Origin: an uncultured Lachnospiraceae bacterium
GTDB lineage: Bacteria > Bacillota > Clostridia > Lachnospirales > Lachnospiraceae
Direction: 5' to 3'
Assembly (NCBI GenBank): GCA_910587935.1
Contig: CAJUNP010000004.1
Location: forward strand, 58,563 to 122,562
Length of the DNA stretch: 64,000 nucleotides
The notes beneath the pieces are model-generated. The model was not told the DNA's origin and did no database searches. It was given only the letters and a program-made list of their open reading frames with translations. This document shows, piece after piece, positions 16,251 through 24,560 of the stretch (positions are counted from its first letter, which is position 1; the number at the start of each line of letters is the position of its first letter). A program made the position numbers and the translations under genes.

Positions 16251-17339
16251 TTATATAATACAATCGATTTCAAGATCGCGCCGCTTACTCAGATCTATAA
16301 ATTCCGAGCCGCATTTGATTAGCGGACGGCTCAGACGGTGCCTGTTAATCAGTACGATTTCGCCGAAGGAACCGTCTGATAAACGTACCCGGTAAGACAA
16401 GTAAGTCTCCGCAACGTGGGATAAAAAGGTCAGAATATACTTGGTGTCGTATTTCTGGAAACCTTCTTCCTCAAAAAGCGCTATGACGCGGAAGGGACAT
16501 AATGCCCCGCGGTAAATGCGCGCACAGGTCATTGCTTCGTAAATATCGGCAATCGTTACGATTTTTGTAAACGGGTCCAGACGTTCTCCGGTCAGACCGT
16601 ATGGATAACCGCTGCCGTCGCATTTTTCGTGGTGAAAAAGAGCGGCGTTGCAGACGGCGGGATCTATATGTAAATTCTTAAGAACGCGGTATCCGTTAAT
16701 CGGGTGCCTTTTAATAATATTAAATTCGGATTCCGTCAGCTTGCTCGGTTTGTTCAGGATACCGAGAGGAACCATAAGCTTGCCTACGTCATGAAGAAGG
16801 CCGCAAAGCGTCACGGTGTCAATATCTTTGTCGGGAAGAGAGAGCCATTTGCCAAAGGTGTTGCAGATCAGAGAAACGTTGATACAATGTGTATAAGTGG
16901 CATCATTGTACTGGCGCATATTATGAAGCATGTCGAACAGACCGCCGGGACCGGGACTGCCTGTCACCAGATTTTGAATGTGGTGCAAAAGATCGTCCTG
17001 ATTCAGATCCGTATTTTTTCTGATTACATCGTTAAGTGTGTTCCGAAAATCGGATACCTGGTCTTCATATTCTTTTTTGAACTCTATAAACTGTGCGGAC
17101 TGCTGGAGCCGTTCGGAAAAAGAAGGATGCGGCACATCCGGGTCCAACAATTCGGGTGCGTTATCCGAAGAGGTTTCGTCCGTAATATAAACCTGAATGA
17201 CGCTGTAAAATTCCAGACGCGTAATGACGTCGTCGGTGAGGATGGTTCCCTTTGGGAGAACCAGTTGCTTATTATAGTTGTAGACGTCCTCGGCAACCTT
17301 CATACCGGGAACAAGTGCATATGTAGAAACTCTTTTCAT
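16251..17339 (-). CDS. HD-GYP domain protein (probable cyclic di-GMP phosphodiesterase)
   Basis: A 362-residue protein. An N-terminal region of about 140 residues contains the MKVAEDVYNYNKQLVLPKGTIL segment common to this family (DUF3391-like). The HD-GYP domain follows: HCINVSLI near 150, LCGLLHDVGKLMVP near 180 with the HD pair, HPINGYRVL, and HHEKCDGSGYPYGL near 242 with the GYP motif. The start is the ATG 8 bases after GGGGGGAG. It is the logical counterpart of the GGDEF protein encoded 3 kb away. Substrate specificity (c-di-GMP or a related dinucleotide) is not readable. Confidence 0.88.
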   Translation of the reverse strand: MKRVSTYALVPGMKVAEDVYNYNKQLVLPKGTILTDDVITRLEFYSVIQVYITDETSSDNAPELLDPDVPHPSFSERLQQSAQFIEFKKEYEDQVSDFRNTLNDVIRKNTDLNQDDLLHHIQNLVTGSPGPGGLFDMLHNMRQYNDATYTHCINVSLICNTFGKWLSLPDKDIDTVTLCGLLHDVGKLMVPLGILNKPSKLTESEFNIIKRHPINGYRVLKNLHIDPAVCNAALFHHEKCDGSGYPYGLTGERLDPFTKIVTIADIYEAMTCARIYRGALCPFRVIALFEEEGFQKYDTKYILTFLSHVAETYLSYRVRLSDGSFGEIVLINRHRLSRPLIKCGSEFIDLSKRRDLEIDCII

Positions 17340-17373
17340 GATAGGCTCCCCCCTCATCTATTTTCATACATTT

Positions 17374-17402
17374 ATTATAAAGCTTCTGCTGAAATGTGTC
17401 AA
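17374..17402 (-). promoter_or_regulatory. Promoter of the HD-GYP gene
   Basis: Consensus TTGACA, 17-base spacer and TATAAT on the minus strand, 35 bases before the ATG. Confidence 0.85.
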
Positions 17403-17462
17403 TTTTCAATAAAAAAGTAATAAAAAATTCACAAAATATTAACGTTAGTGACGGGCAAAAGG

Positions 17463-17491
17463 TTGAACATTCATTATAAATCTGTTAAAAT
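17463..17491 (+). promoter_or_regulatory. Promoter of secA
   Basis: TTGAAC, 17-base spacer, TAAAAT with extended -10 TG. It is divergent from the HD-GYP promoter. Confidence 0.75.
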
Positions 17492-17538
17492 GAGGATTAG
17501 GCTTGTGTAAAAAAGCTTAAAAAGGAGTACAAAATCTT

Positions 17539-20103
17539 ATGAGTTTGTTAAATAAAGTTTTTGGAACCCACAGTGAAAGGGAATTGAAAAGAATTGAACC
17601 GATTGTGGATCGAATCGAACAATTGCGTCCTGCCATGATGGAATTATCCGACGGGCAGTTACGTGACAGGACGAAAGAATTTAAAAAGCGGCTGGAAGAG
17701 GGGGAGACTTTGGACGATTTGCTTCCGGAGGCCTATGCAACCGTTCGGGAGGCGGCACGGCGTGTTTTGAACATGGAACATTACCGGGTTCAGCTGATCG
17801 GCGGCATTATTCTGCATCAGGGCCGTATTGCCGAAATGAAGACCGGCGAAGGAAAAACGCTTGTATCTACCCTGCCGGCATATTTGAATGCGCTGGCCGG
17901 CGAAGGCGTACATATCGTTACGGTGAACGATTATCTGGCAAAGCGTGACGCGGAGTGGATGGGACAGGTTCACGAGTTTTTAGGTTTGAGGGTCGGCGTG
18001 GTTTTAAACAGCATGAAGACGGAAGAAAGAAGAGAGGCTTACAACTGTGATATTACGTATGTAACCAACAATGAACTTGGTTTTGATTATCTGCGGGACA
18101 ACATGGTGATTTATAAAGAACAGCTGGTTCTGCGCAGGCTGCATTATGCGATAATCGACGAGGTGGACTCGGTGTTAATCGACGAAGCGCGCACCCCTTT
18201 GATTATTTCCGGACAGAGCGGCAAATCTACAAGGCTTTACGAGGCGTGTGATATTCTTGCGAGACAGTTAAAGCGCGGCGAGGATATGCAGGAACTGAGC
18301 AAGATGGATGCCATCATGGGTGTCGTGCAGGAAGAAACGGGAGATTTTATTGTTAATGAAAAAGATAAGGTAATCAATCTGACGGAAGCCGGTGTGGAAA
18401 AGGTCGAGCGCTTTTTCCAGATTGAAAATTTTGCAGACCCTGAGAACCTTGAGATACAGCATAACATAATTCTGGCGCTGCGGGCGCACAATTTAATGTT
18501 CCGTGACCAGGATTATGTGGTAAAGGACGATCAGGTTTTGATCGTGGATGAATTTACCGGACGTATTATGCCCGGAAGACGTTATTCCGACGGACTTCAC
18601 CAGGCCATTGAGGCAAAAGAACACGTTAAGGTAAAAAGGGAGAGCAAAACGCTTGCCACGATTACTTTCCAGAACTTCTTTAATAAATTTGAGAAAAAAG
18701 CCGGCATGACCGGTACGGCATTGACGGAGGAAAAGGAATTCCGGGATATTTACGGAATGGATGTAATCGAAATTCCCACAAACAGGCCGATTGCACGAAA
18801 AGATCTGCATGATGCCGTATATAAAACCCGCAGGGAAAAGCTGCATGCCATAGTAAAAGCGGTTAAGGAAGCCCATGCCAAGGGCCAGCCTGTTCTGGTC
18901 GGCACGATTACGATTGAAGCATCCGAAGAAATCAGCAGAATGTTAACAAAGGAAGGCATAACGCATAAAGTGTTAAACGCCAAATTTCATGAATTGGAGG
19001 CGGAGATTGTAGCCGACGCAGGTATTCATGGCGCCGTGACCATCGCTACTAACATGGCGGGACGTGGTACGGATATTAAGTTGGATGATGAAGCCAGAGC
19101 AGCCGGTGGTCTTAAGATAATCGGAACGGAGCGGCATGAGTCGAGACGTATTGACAATCAGCTCCGCGGGCGAAGCGGACGGCAGGGAGACCCCGGCGAA
19201 TCCAAGTTTTATATTTCGCTGGAGGACGATTTGATGCGTCTGTTCGGTTCGGAACGCATGATTACCATGTTTAATGCCCTGGGAATTCCGGAGGATCAGG
19301 AAATTGAGCATAAGACTTTAAGCCATGCCATTGAGTCAGCGCAGAAAAAGATAGAAAATAACAACTTCGGTATCCGTAAAAATCTGTTGGAATATGATCA
19401 GGTTATGAATGAGCAGAGAGAAATTATTTATGAAGAACGTCTGCGCGTATTGAACGGTGAAAGTATGCGTGATGTAATTTATAAGATGATCACGGACATT
19501 GCGGAGAACTGCGTGGATACCTGCATCAGTGATGATCAGGATATAGAGGACTGGGATTTCCATGAGTTAAACACGCTGCTTCTGCCTACGATTCCTTTAA
19601 GGCCCATTAATACGGCAAGAGTGGCAAAGCCTAAGAAAAACAGCTTAAAACAGCAGTTAAAAGAAGAGGCCGTAAAACTTTACGAGAGTAAGGAAGCGGA
19701 ATTCCCGAATCCTGAAGCGATTCGCGAGGTCGAGCGTGTAATTCTTCTGAAGGTAATTGACAGAAAGTGGATGGATCATATCGACGACATGGATCAGCTT
19801 CGCCAGGGCGTAGGACTACAGGCTTACGGACAGCGCGATCCGCTGGTTGAATATAAGATGAACGGTTATGAAATGTTTGACGGAATGACCGAAAATATTA
19901 AAGAAGAAACGGTACGCCTTTTATTTCATGTACGTATTGAACAGAAGGTGGAAAGAGAACAGGTAGCCAAGGTAACCGGCACCAATAAAGATGATTCCGT
20001 ACAGAAAGGACCAGTGAAACGGGAGAACGCAAAAGTGTATCCCAATGACCCATGTCCCTGCGGCAGCGGTAAAAAGTATAAACAATGCTGCGGAAGAAAA
20101 TAA
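17539..20103 (+). CDS. secA: Preprotein translocase ATPase SecA
   Basis: An 854-residue SecA, the motor that pushes unfolded preproteins through SecYEG. Walker A is MKTGEGKTL near 100, and the DEAD-type Walker B is AIIDEVDSVLIDEARTP near 205. AGMTGTALTEEKEF, ATNMAGRGTDIKL and RQGDPGESKFYISLEDDLM follow. The C-terminal zinc motif CPCGSGKKYKQCC near 838 is intact, which is consistent with SecB or lipid contact. The length is normal for Firmicutes. AAAGGAG precedes the ATG by about 10 bases. prfB begins 38 bases after the stop, the order commonly seen in Firmicutes. Confidence 0.97.
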   Translation: MSLLNKVFGTHSERELKRIEPIVDRIEQLRPAMMELSDGQLRDRTKEFKKRLEEGETLDDLLPEAYATVREAARRVLNMEHYRVQLIGGIILHQGRIAEMKTGEGKTLVSTLPAYLNALAGEGVHIVTVNDYLAKRDAEWMGQVHEFLGLRVGVVLNSMKTEERREAYNCDITYVTNNELGFDYLRDNMVIYKEQLVLRRLHYAIIDEVDSVLIDEARTPLIISGQSGKSTRLYEACDILARQLKRGEDMQELSKMDAIMGVVQEETGDFIVNEKDKVINLTEAGVEKVERFFQIENFADPENLEIQHNIILALRAHNLMFRDQDYVVKDDQVLIVDEFTGRIMPGRRYSDGLHQAIEAKEHVKVKRESKTLATITFQNFFNKFEKKAGMTGTALTEEKEFRDIYGMDVIEIPTNRPIARKDLHDAVYKTRREKLHAIVKAVKEAHAKGQPVLVGTITIEASEEISRMLTKEGITHKVLNAKFHELEAEIVADAGIHGAVTIATNMAGRGTDIKLDDEARAAGGLKIIGTERHESRRIDNQLRGRSGRQGDPGESKFYISLEDDLMRLFGSERMITMFNALGIPEDQEIEHKTLSHAIESAQKKIENNNFGIRKNLLEYDQVMNEQREIIYEERLRVLNGESMRDVIYKMITDIAENCVDTCISDDQDIEDWDFHELNTLLLPTIPLRPINTARVAKPKKNSLKQQLKEEAVKLYESKEAEFPNPEAIREVERVILLKVIDRKWMDHIDDMDQLRQGVGLQAYGQRDPLVEYKMNGYEMFDGMTENIKEETVRLLFHVRIEQKVEREQVAKVTGTNKDDSVQKGPVKRENAKVYPNDPCPCGSGKKYKQCCGRK

Positions 20104-20141
20104 TTCCGTAAATTTAAATGAAGAAAGCGTGGTGACGTTAA

Positions 20142-21270
20142 GTGGTAGAATTAGATCAGATGAAAACAGAAATTCAGGCATATGAAACTCCATTGGCGGA
20201 AGTGAGGGATTCACTTTAACTTAGATGTGAAGGAAAAACGCATCGAAGAGCTGGAGCGGGAAATGGAAGCGCCGGGATTCTGGGATGATCCGGACCGTTC
20301 CAATAAACAAATGAAGGAATTGAAAAACCTGAAGGATGTCGTGGAAACATGCCGTTCTCTGACGACCTCCTATGAGGATATTCTGACACTGATTCAGATG
20401 GGGTATGAAGAAAATGATCCGGAATTGGTACCCGAAATCCGCGGGGAACTGGATACTTTTATTCAGGAATTTGAGACGATTCGAATTAATACGCTCTTGT
20501 CCGGCGAATATGACAAAAATAATGCTATTTTGAAGCTCAATGCCGGAGCCGGCGGTACGGAGAGCTGTGACTGGTGCAGTATGCTTTACCGTATGTACAC
20601 CAGGTGGGCGGAGCGGAAAGGTTTTACGGTAGAAGTACTGGATTATCTGGATGGCGACGAGGCAGGCATTAAGTCGGTAACTTTTCAGGTTAACGGAATC
20701 AATGCTTACGGTTATTTAAAGTCGGAGAAAGGTGTGCACCGGCTGGTTCGTATTTCCCCTTTCAACGCACAGGGAAAAAGACAGACTTCTTTTGTATCGC
20801 TTGATGTTATGCCGGAAATAGAGGAAGATCTTGATATCGAAATCAATGAAGACGAACTTCGGATTGATACTTACCGAAGCAGCGGAGCAGGCGGGCAGCA
20901 TATTAATAAGACTTCGTCTGCAATACGTATTACGCATATCCCCACGGGAACCGTGGTGCAATGTCAGAATGAACGTTCACAGTTCCAGAACAAAGATAAG
21001 GCAATGCAGATGTTAAAAGCAAAGCTGTTTTTGCTGAAACAGGAAGCAAATGCAGAGAAGCTTTCGGATATCCGCGGAGAAATAAAAGAAATCGGATGGG
21101 GCAATCAGATCCGTTCTTACGTTATGCAGCCGTATACTATGGTCAAAGATCATCGCACCGGAGCGGAAAGCGGTAATGTGGATGCGGTAATGGACGGCGG
21201 GATTGATATATTTGTGAATGCTTATCTGAAGTGGCTGAGTACAGGCGCAAAAAAGGCAGAGGAATCATAA
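20142..21270 (+). CDS. prfB: Peptide chain release factor 2, with programmed +1 frameshift (UAA stop)
   Basis: Read from GTG 20142 for 25 codons (MVELDQMKTEIQAY... to DSL), an in-frame TAA stands at 20217-20219. Slipping +1 after CTT (20214-20216) restores a frame reading N-LDVKEKRIEELE to 21270, about 375 residues in all. The RF2 signatures are SPFNAQGKRQTSF (anticodon-like SPF) and SGAGGQHINKTSSAIR (GGQ peptidyl-hydrolysis loop, near 250). RF2 ends translation at UGA and UAA, and slipping at its own internal stop is classical autoregulation. A Shine-Dalgarno-like GTGAGGGA precedes the slippery CTT. The usual site is CTT TGA C; here it is CTT TAA C. Confidence 0.93.
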
Positions 21271-21290
21271 TCCTCTGCTTTTTTATACCT
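21256..21290. terminator. Bidirectional terminator between prfB and the convergent membrane gene
   Basis: GCAGAGGA/TCCTCTGC 8-bp stem, with A-run on the left and T-run on the right. The stem overlaps the last codons of prfB. Confidence 0.85.
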
Positions 21291-22023
21291 TAACGGTGGT
21301 TTGTCCGGCATTTCTGTTTTTCATCAGATCCAGATAAAAGGAAGCAAGGGAAGCCTCCATATATGGGTTAACCCAGAGCAGGCCAATTCCACAGCAGAAA
21401 AAGCTTAAAAGAATAAGAGGAACAAAACTGAGGTTAAAAAGCAAATAACGGAAATAGTTTCCCCTCATAACCCGAAAGCTCAAACATAATGCCTGTTTTG
21501 CGGTATACTCCGGAAAGTCCAGCAGGATATAAAAACTCTGCATAACAGGAATCAATAAAAGAAACGATACAATTTGTCCGGCAGTCATTAACAGAAAGAG
21601 AACGCGGATGTCCGTAGGTCTTCCGGCGTATTCTGCGTAGTAACTGAAAATCTGATACGGCAGCTGACAGATGCAGGTAACCAGTGCAAAGACAACGCCG
21701 ACTTCCAAAGCCTGATTGCGGCCGGTGCGGAAACCATAATAAATATCGGTTATTGCGGCCGGCTGCCTGCAGTTCAATTTCAGGTAAAAGAAACAACTTC
21801 CCACCTGCAGAATTTGTAAAAAGGCAGTTATGATCAGGTTTGCTGTTTCCAGAATAATCAATTCAAAGGGGTTATTGCCCGATGGAATTAATAAAATGAA
21901 ATAGGAAGTAAACAGACTGATAATTTGCAAATTGATAAATACGGCGATGCAGCGCCCATAATTTCCCTCCAGTCCCTTTCGGGCGGCGGCCTTTATTTTT
22001 TTAAAGGATTCATAGTTGTTCAT
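21283..22023 (-). CDS. Integral membrane protein, DUF975-like
   Basis: A 246-residue protein, started at the ATG 10 bases after GGAG (MNNYESFKKIKAAARKGL). The amphipathic N-terminus ending in LEGNYGRCIAVFINL resembles DUF975 proteins (ALKGNYW... motif). At least five hydrophobic segments follow. Function unknown. It lies 39 bases downstream of the HExxH gene on the same strand, which suggests co-transcription. Confidence 0.7.
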   Translation of the reverse strand: MNNYESFKKIKAAARKGLEGNYGRCIAVFINLQIISLFTSYFILLIPSGNNPFELIILETANLIITAFLQILQVGSCFFYLKLNCRQPAAITDIYYGFRTGRNQALEVGVVFALVTCICQLPYQIFSYYAEYAGRPTDIRVLFLLMTAGQIVSFLLLIPVMQSFYILLDFPEYTAKQALCLSFRVMRGNYFRYLLFNLSFVPLILLSFFCCGIGLLWVNPYMEASLASFYLDLMKNRNAGQTTVKV

Positions 22024-22062
22024 GGATCGCAATCTCCAGTCATGCAAGTTAAGAAATCCTTT

Positions 22063-22548
22063 CTAACAGGCGACGTTAATATTGTTGCCGCGGTATTTGA
22101 GACCGTCGGCAGTTTTCAGGTCTTTCTGGTAAGGATTCTCTTCGTTGTAATACTTGATCTGCGTGGAAGTGGTTCCGCCGGATACGTAGGAGCGTCCACA
22201 TTCAGGACAGACCGCAGTGCGGATTGACACGCTGGCCTGAAGGACTTTGCCGTTATTTCTGGCGGCGTCTTTATAGGCGTTGCTTACGTGCTCCTGTTCG
22301 TGGGCGCGTACGCTGCTGGCAGCGGCCTGCGGAGAAATATGCGTTGCAGCCTTAAAGGAAACCATTTCGTCGGAACCGTCCTTATATTTTCTGTTTTTAC
22401 AGGTTTCACATTCTGCGGGAGAAGATTTTCTGCCCGGTGATTTTACCGTAGATGCGCCTGCGTTGCGGATCGCTCCGCCTGACTGCTCAGAATCGGATGT
22501 ACTGTAGCTGCCATAGAGATCATTGGAGCCGGGAAATTGAATTGTCAT
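22063..22548 (-). CDS. Small HExxH protein, SprA-related putative metallopeptidase
   Basis: A 161-residue protein started at the ATG 6 bases after GGAGG. The middle holds VRAHEQEHVSNA, an HExxH zinc-peptidase motif, near residue 83. Two CxxC pairs, CETCKNRKY near 49 and CPECGRSY near 113, could bind a second metal. The first 45 residues are Ser/Gly-rich and likely disordered. I recall SprA-related bacterial proteins with a similar HExxH-plus-CxxC pattern, but I cannot confirm membership. No signal peptide, so a cytoplasmic or spore role is possible. Confidence 0.65.
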   Translation of the reverse strand: MTIQFPGSNDLYGSYSTSDSEQSGGAIRNAGASTVKSPGRKSSPAECETCKNRKYKDGSDEMVSFKAATHISPQAAASSVRAHEQEHVSNAYKDAARNNGKVLQASVSIRTAVCPECGRSYVSGGTTSTQIKYYNEENPYQKDLKTADGLKYRGNNINVAC

Positions 22549-22588
22549 ATAAACCTCCATTCTTGCTTAATCCTTTTTATTTGATTCC

Positions 22589-22996
22589 TTAATTGCCGGG
22601 AGCATGAAACAGGCTTCCGGTGCCGAGGGAATCTAAAAATCCTTCCGTATCAAAATCCGAACCGTATATTCCTTCCAGCATCGTAGAAATCTGGGTTCGG
22701 TATGCGTCATTCTTTAATAGCTGCGGCAGGTGTATCAGATAATAAGCCGACATAATCAGTCCCATTACCAGGCTGAAAACGGAGCAGACCAGTCCTGCTT
22801 TTGCGAGAGGATGCAGCCGGTTCGTTCCTTTTCTTGACAGGAAGGCAAAAATAACAGACAGACTTCCCGTAAAAACAGCGGAGAAAGGGGACGAAAAGGA
22901 CAGAAGAGCTACTGTGCCAAGGACTGCCGAGGCCATGGCAAAAGGATTTCTGGAAGATGTATATTCATCATATGCGTATTCGTCATAAAATGCCAT
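22589..22996 (-). CDS. DUF4190-like membrane protein
   Basis: A 135-residue protein. A Tyr/Asp/Glu-rich N-terminus (YDEYAYDEY) is followed by NPFAMASAVLGTVALLS (first membrane segment), then FTGSLSVIFAFLSR and HPLAKAGLVCSVFSLVMGL, the two-TM pattern of DUF4190 proteins. The last 45 residues are polar. Function unknown. Same strand and 41 bases upstream of the HExxH gene, so the three genes 22996-21283 probably form one unit. Confidence 0.7.
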   Translation of the reverse strand: MAFYDEYAYDEYTSSRNPFAMASAVLGTVALLSFSSPFSAVFTGSLSVIFAFLSRKGTNRLHPLAKAGLVCSVFSLVMGLIMSAYYLIHLPQLLKNDAYRTQISTMLEGIYGSDFDTEGFLDSLGTGSLFHAPGN

Positions 22997-23085
22997 AACA
23001 AACGGCTCCCTTTAAAAATTCTTATTTATATTTTAACACTTTTTACCGAAAAATACAATTCCTTTTAAAATTTGTGTAAAGGGGG

Positions 23086-23114
23086 TTGACAAAGAAAAAA
23101 AGATATAGTATATT
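23086..23114 (+). promoter_or_regulatory. Promoter of tRNA-Gly
   Basis: Consensus TTGACA, 17-base spacer, TATATT. A 6-bp leader hairpin TGCCCG/CGGGCA (23121-23141) lies between the promoter and the tRNA. Confidence 0.8.
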
Positions 23115-23148
23115 AATACTTGCCCGTCAGGAAGGCGGGCATTAATGT

Positions 23149-23221
23149 GCGCGAGTGGCTCAGTTGGTGGAGCGCGACCTTGCCAAGGTCGAGGCCGCGG
23201 GTTCGAGTCCCGTCTCGCGCT
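23149..23221 (+). tRNA. tRNA-Gly(GCC)
   Basis: A 73-base cloverleaf. The acceptor stem is GCGCGAG/CTCGCGC with discriminator T, the D-arm is GCTCAGTTGGTGGAGC, and the anticodon stem-loop GACCTTGCCAAGGTC has anticodon GCC. The T-arm carries GGTTCGAGTCC. CCA is not encoded. Confidence 0.96.
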
Positions 23222-23233
23222 CTTGTAAGAAAA

Positions 23234-23267
23234 GCGGCTTTCCTTTGAGGTGGCCGCCATTTTTTTG
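23234..23267 (+). terminator. Terminator after tRNA-Gly
   Basis: Stem GCGGC/GCCGC with a weaker inner pairing, followed by seven T. It separates the tRNA from the LCP gene. Confidence 0.65.
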
Positions 23268-23307
23268 TTTATGGATCAGTTTACTTATCCGGGATGGAGA
23301 TGATTTT

Positions 23308-24558
23308 ATGCGTACAGATTCTGAAAATGAAATGGAACGGATTCAAAAGAATCTGGAACAGTTTTTAATGGAAGATTTATCAAAAGATCCGGCTTATAAG
23401 AAGAAAGAATCTTTGAAGGGAAACCGAAGAAAGACAGAGCCTGATATTGATACGTGGGGTATTTCCGGTGCAGACAGCCGGAACAAAATCAGAGAAAGAC
23501 AACAGGCGGAACCCGTCAGGGAAGAGAGGAAAACCGGTAAAACTGCAAAAAAAAGCAACCGGAAAAAGCAGGGAGTTAAATCGGAGTCAAAACAAAAGAC
23601 AAAACAAAAAACTGAGACGAAAAATAAAAAGGGTAAAAAAATCCTTGTTATATGCCTGTTGATTGCGGCGGTTTTGGGCGCAGGATGGTATGGGCTTGTT
23701 TCGGCAGTGTATGGTAAAATGACTTATAGCCGTTCGGAAGAGCTGTCGGGAGAACCCCTAAAGTCAAAGGGCGTATATCATATACTGCTGATCGGGAACG
23801 ATTCCCGGTCCCAGGATGAAGAAGGGCGTTCGGACGCCATGATTCTGCTTTCCATCAGCAGTAAAACAAAGACGATTCAAATGATTTCACTGCTTCGTGA
23901 TATGTATGTGGAGATTCCGGGGCATGACGGCAACCGTTTGAACGCGGCTTATGCGTTCGGGGGAGCGGAACTGCTTCTGGAGACGGTCAGACAGAATCTG
24001 GGTATTGAAGTGAACCGCTACATTGTCGTGAATTTTCAGGCTTTTGCCAATCTGGTAGACGCGGCCGGCGGCGTGGACCTGGAACTGTCCAATGAAGAAG
24101 TGCAGTGGGTCAACGCATACCTGAACGAGTACAACATGCTTCGGAATATGCCGATTGATACGGACTATCTGGATACTTCCTTAAGCGGAATGATTCACCT
24201 GAACGGTCCTCAGGCGCTGGCTTACAGCCGGAACCGTTATATCGGAACCGATTTTGGAAGAACCGAAAGACAACGCAAGGTTTTGTCTGCCGTTATCAAG
24301 AAACTTCCCCTGGCGGCGGTGACCAATATGAAGGAATTGATTGACGGGCTTTTCCCCAATTTGACGACCAACCTGACGAAAGGCGAATGTCTGCGGCTCA
24401 GTCTGCAGGCGGGAAAGTTTGCGGTTTATGAACTGGTACAGAGCAGCGTCCCGGTAAGCGGTACTTATTCTAACGCTTCGATCCGGGGAATGACAGTGCT
24501 GCAGGTAGACTTTGAGGCCAATAAAAAGTATCTGCAGGAGCAGATATACGGAGAATAG
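23308..24558 (+). CDS. LytR-CpsA-Psr (LCP) family protein
   Basis: A 416-residue type II membrane protein. Residues 1-110 are a very basic, Lys/Gln-rich cytoplasmic tail. The TM is near 111-133 (ILVICLLIAAVLGAGWYG), and the rest is an external LCP domain. Conserved segments are HILLIGNDSRSQDEEGRSDAM, SLLRDMYVEIPG, NRLNAAYAFGG and SRNRYIGTDFGRTERQR, with the Arg/Asp residues that bind polyprenyl pyrophosphate. LCP enzymes attach teichoic acids or other glycopolymers to peptidoglycan. The ATG at 23308 follows GGAGATGA. A membrane glycosyltransferase-like gene starts 2 bases after the stop, so both probably act in wall glycopolymer synthesis. Confidence 0.9.
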   Translation: MRTDSENEMERIQKNLEQFLMEDLSKDPAYKKKESLKGNRRKTEPDIDTWGISGADSRNKIRERQQAEPVREERKTGKTAKKSNRKKQGVKSESKQKTKQKTETKNKKGKKILVICLLIAAVLGAGWYGLVSAVYGKMTYSRSEELSGEPLKSKGVYHILLIGNDSRSQDEEGRSDAMILLSISSKTKTIQMISLLRDMYVEIPGHDGNRLNAAYAFGGAELLLETVRQNLGIEVNRYIVVNFQAFANLVDAAGGVDLELSNEEVQWVNAYLNEYNMLRNMPIDTDYLDTSLSGMIHLNGPQALAYSRNRYIGTDFGRTERQRKVLSAVIKKLPLAAVTNMKELIDGLFPNLTTNLTKGECLRLSLQAGKFAVYELVQSSVPVSGTYSNASIRGMTVLQVDFEANKKYLQEQIYGE

Positions 24559-24560
24559 CA

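Noticed and set aside
23155..23307. Upstream extension of the LCP protein into the tRNA-Gly
   Set aside because: The extension would be read from inside the tRNA and its terminator; ATG 23308 has a ribosome site and a typical LCP N-terminus.
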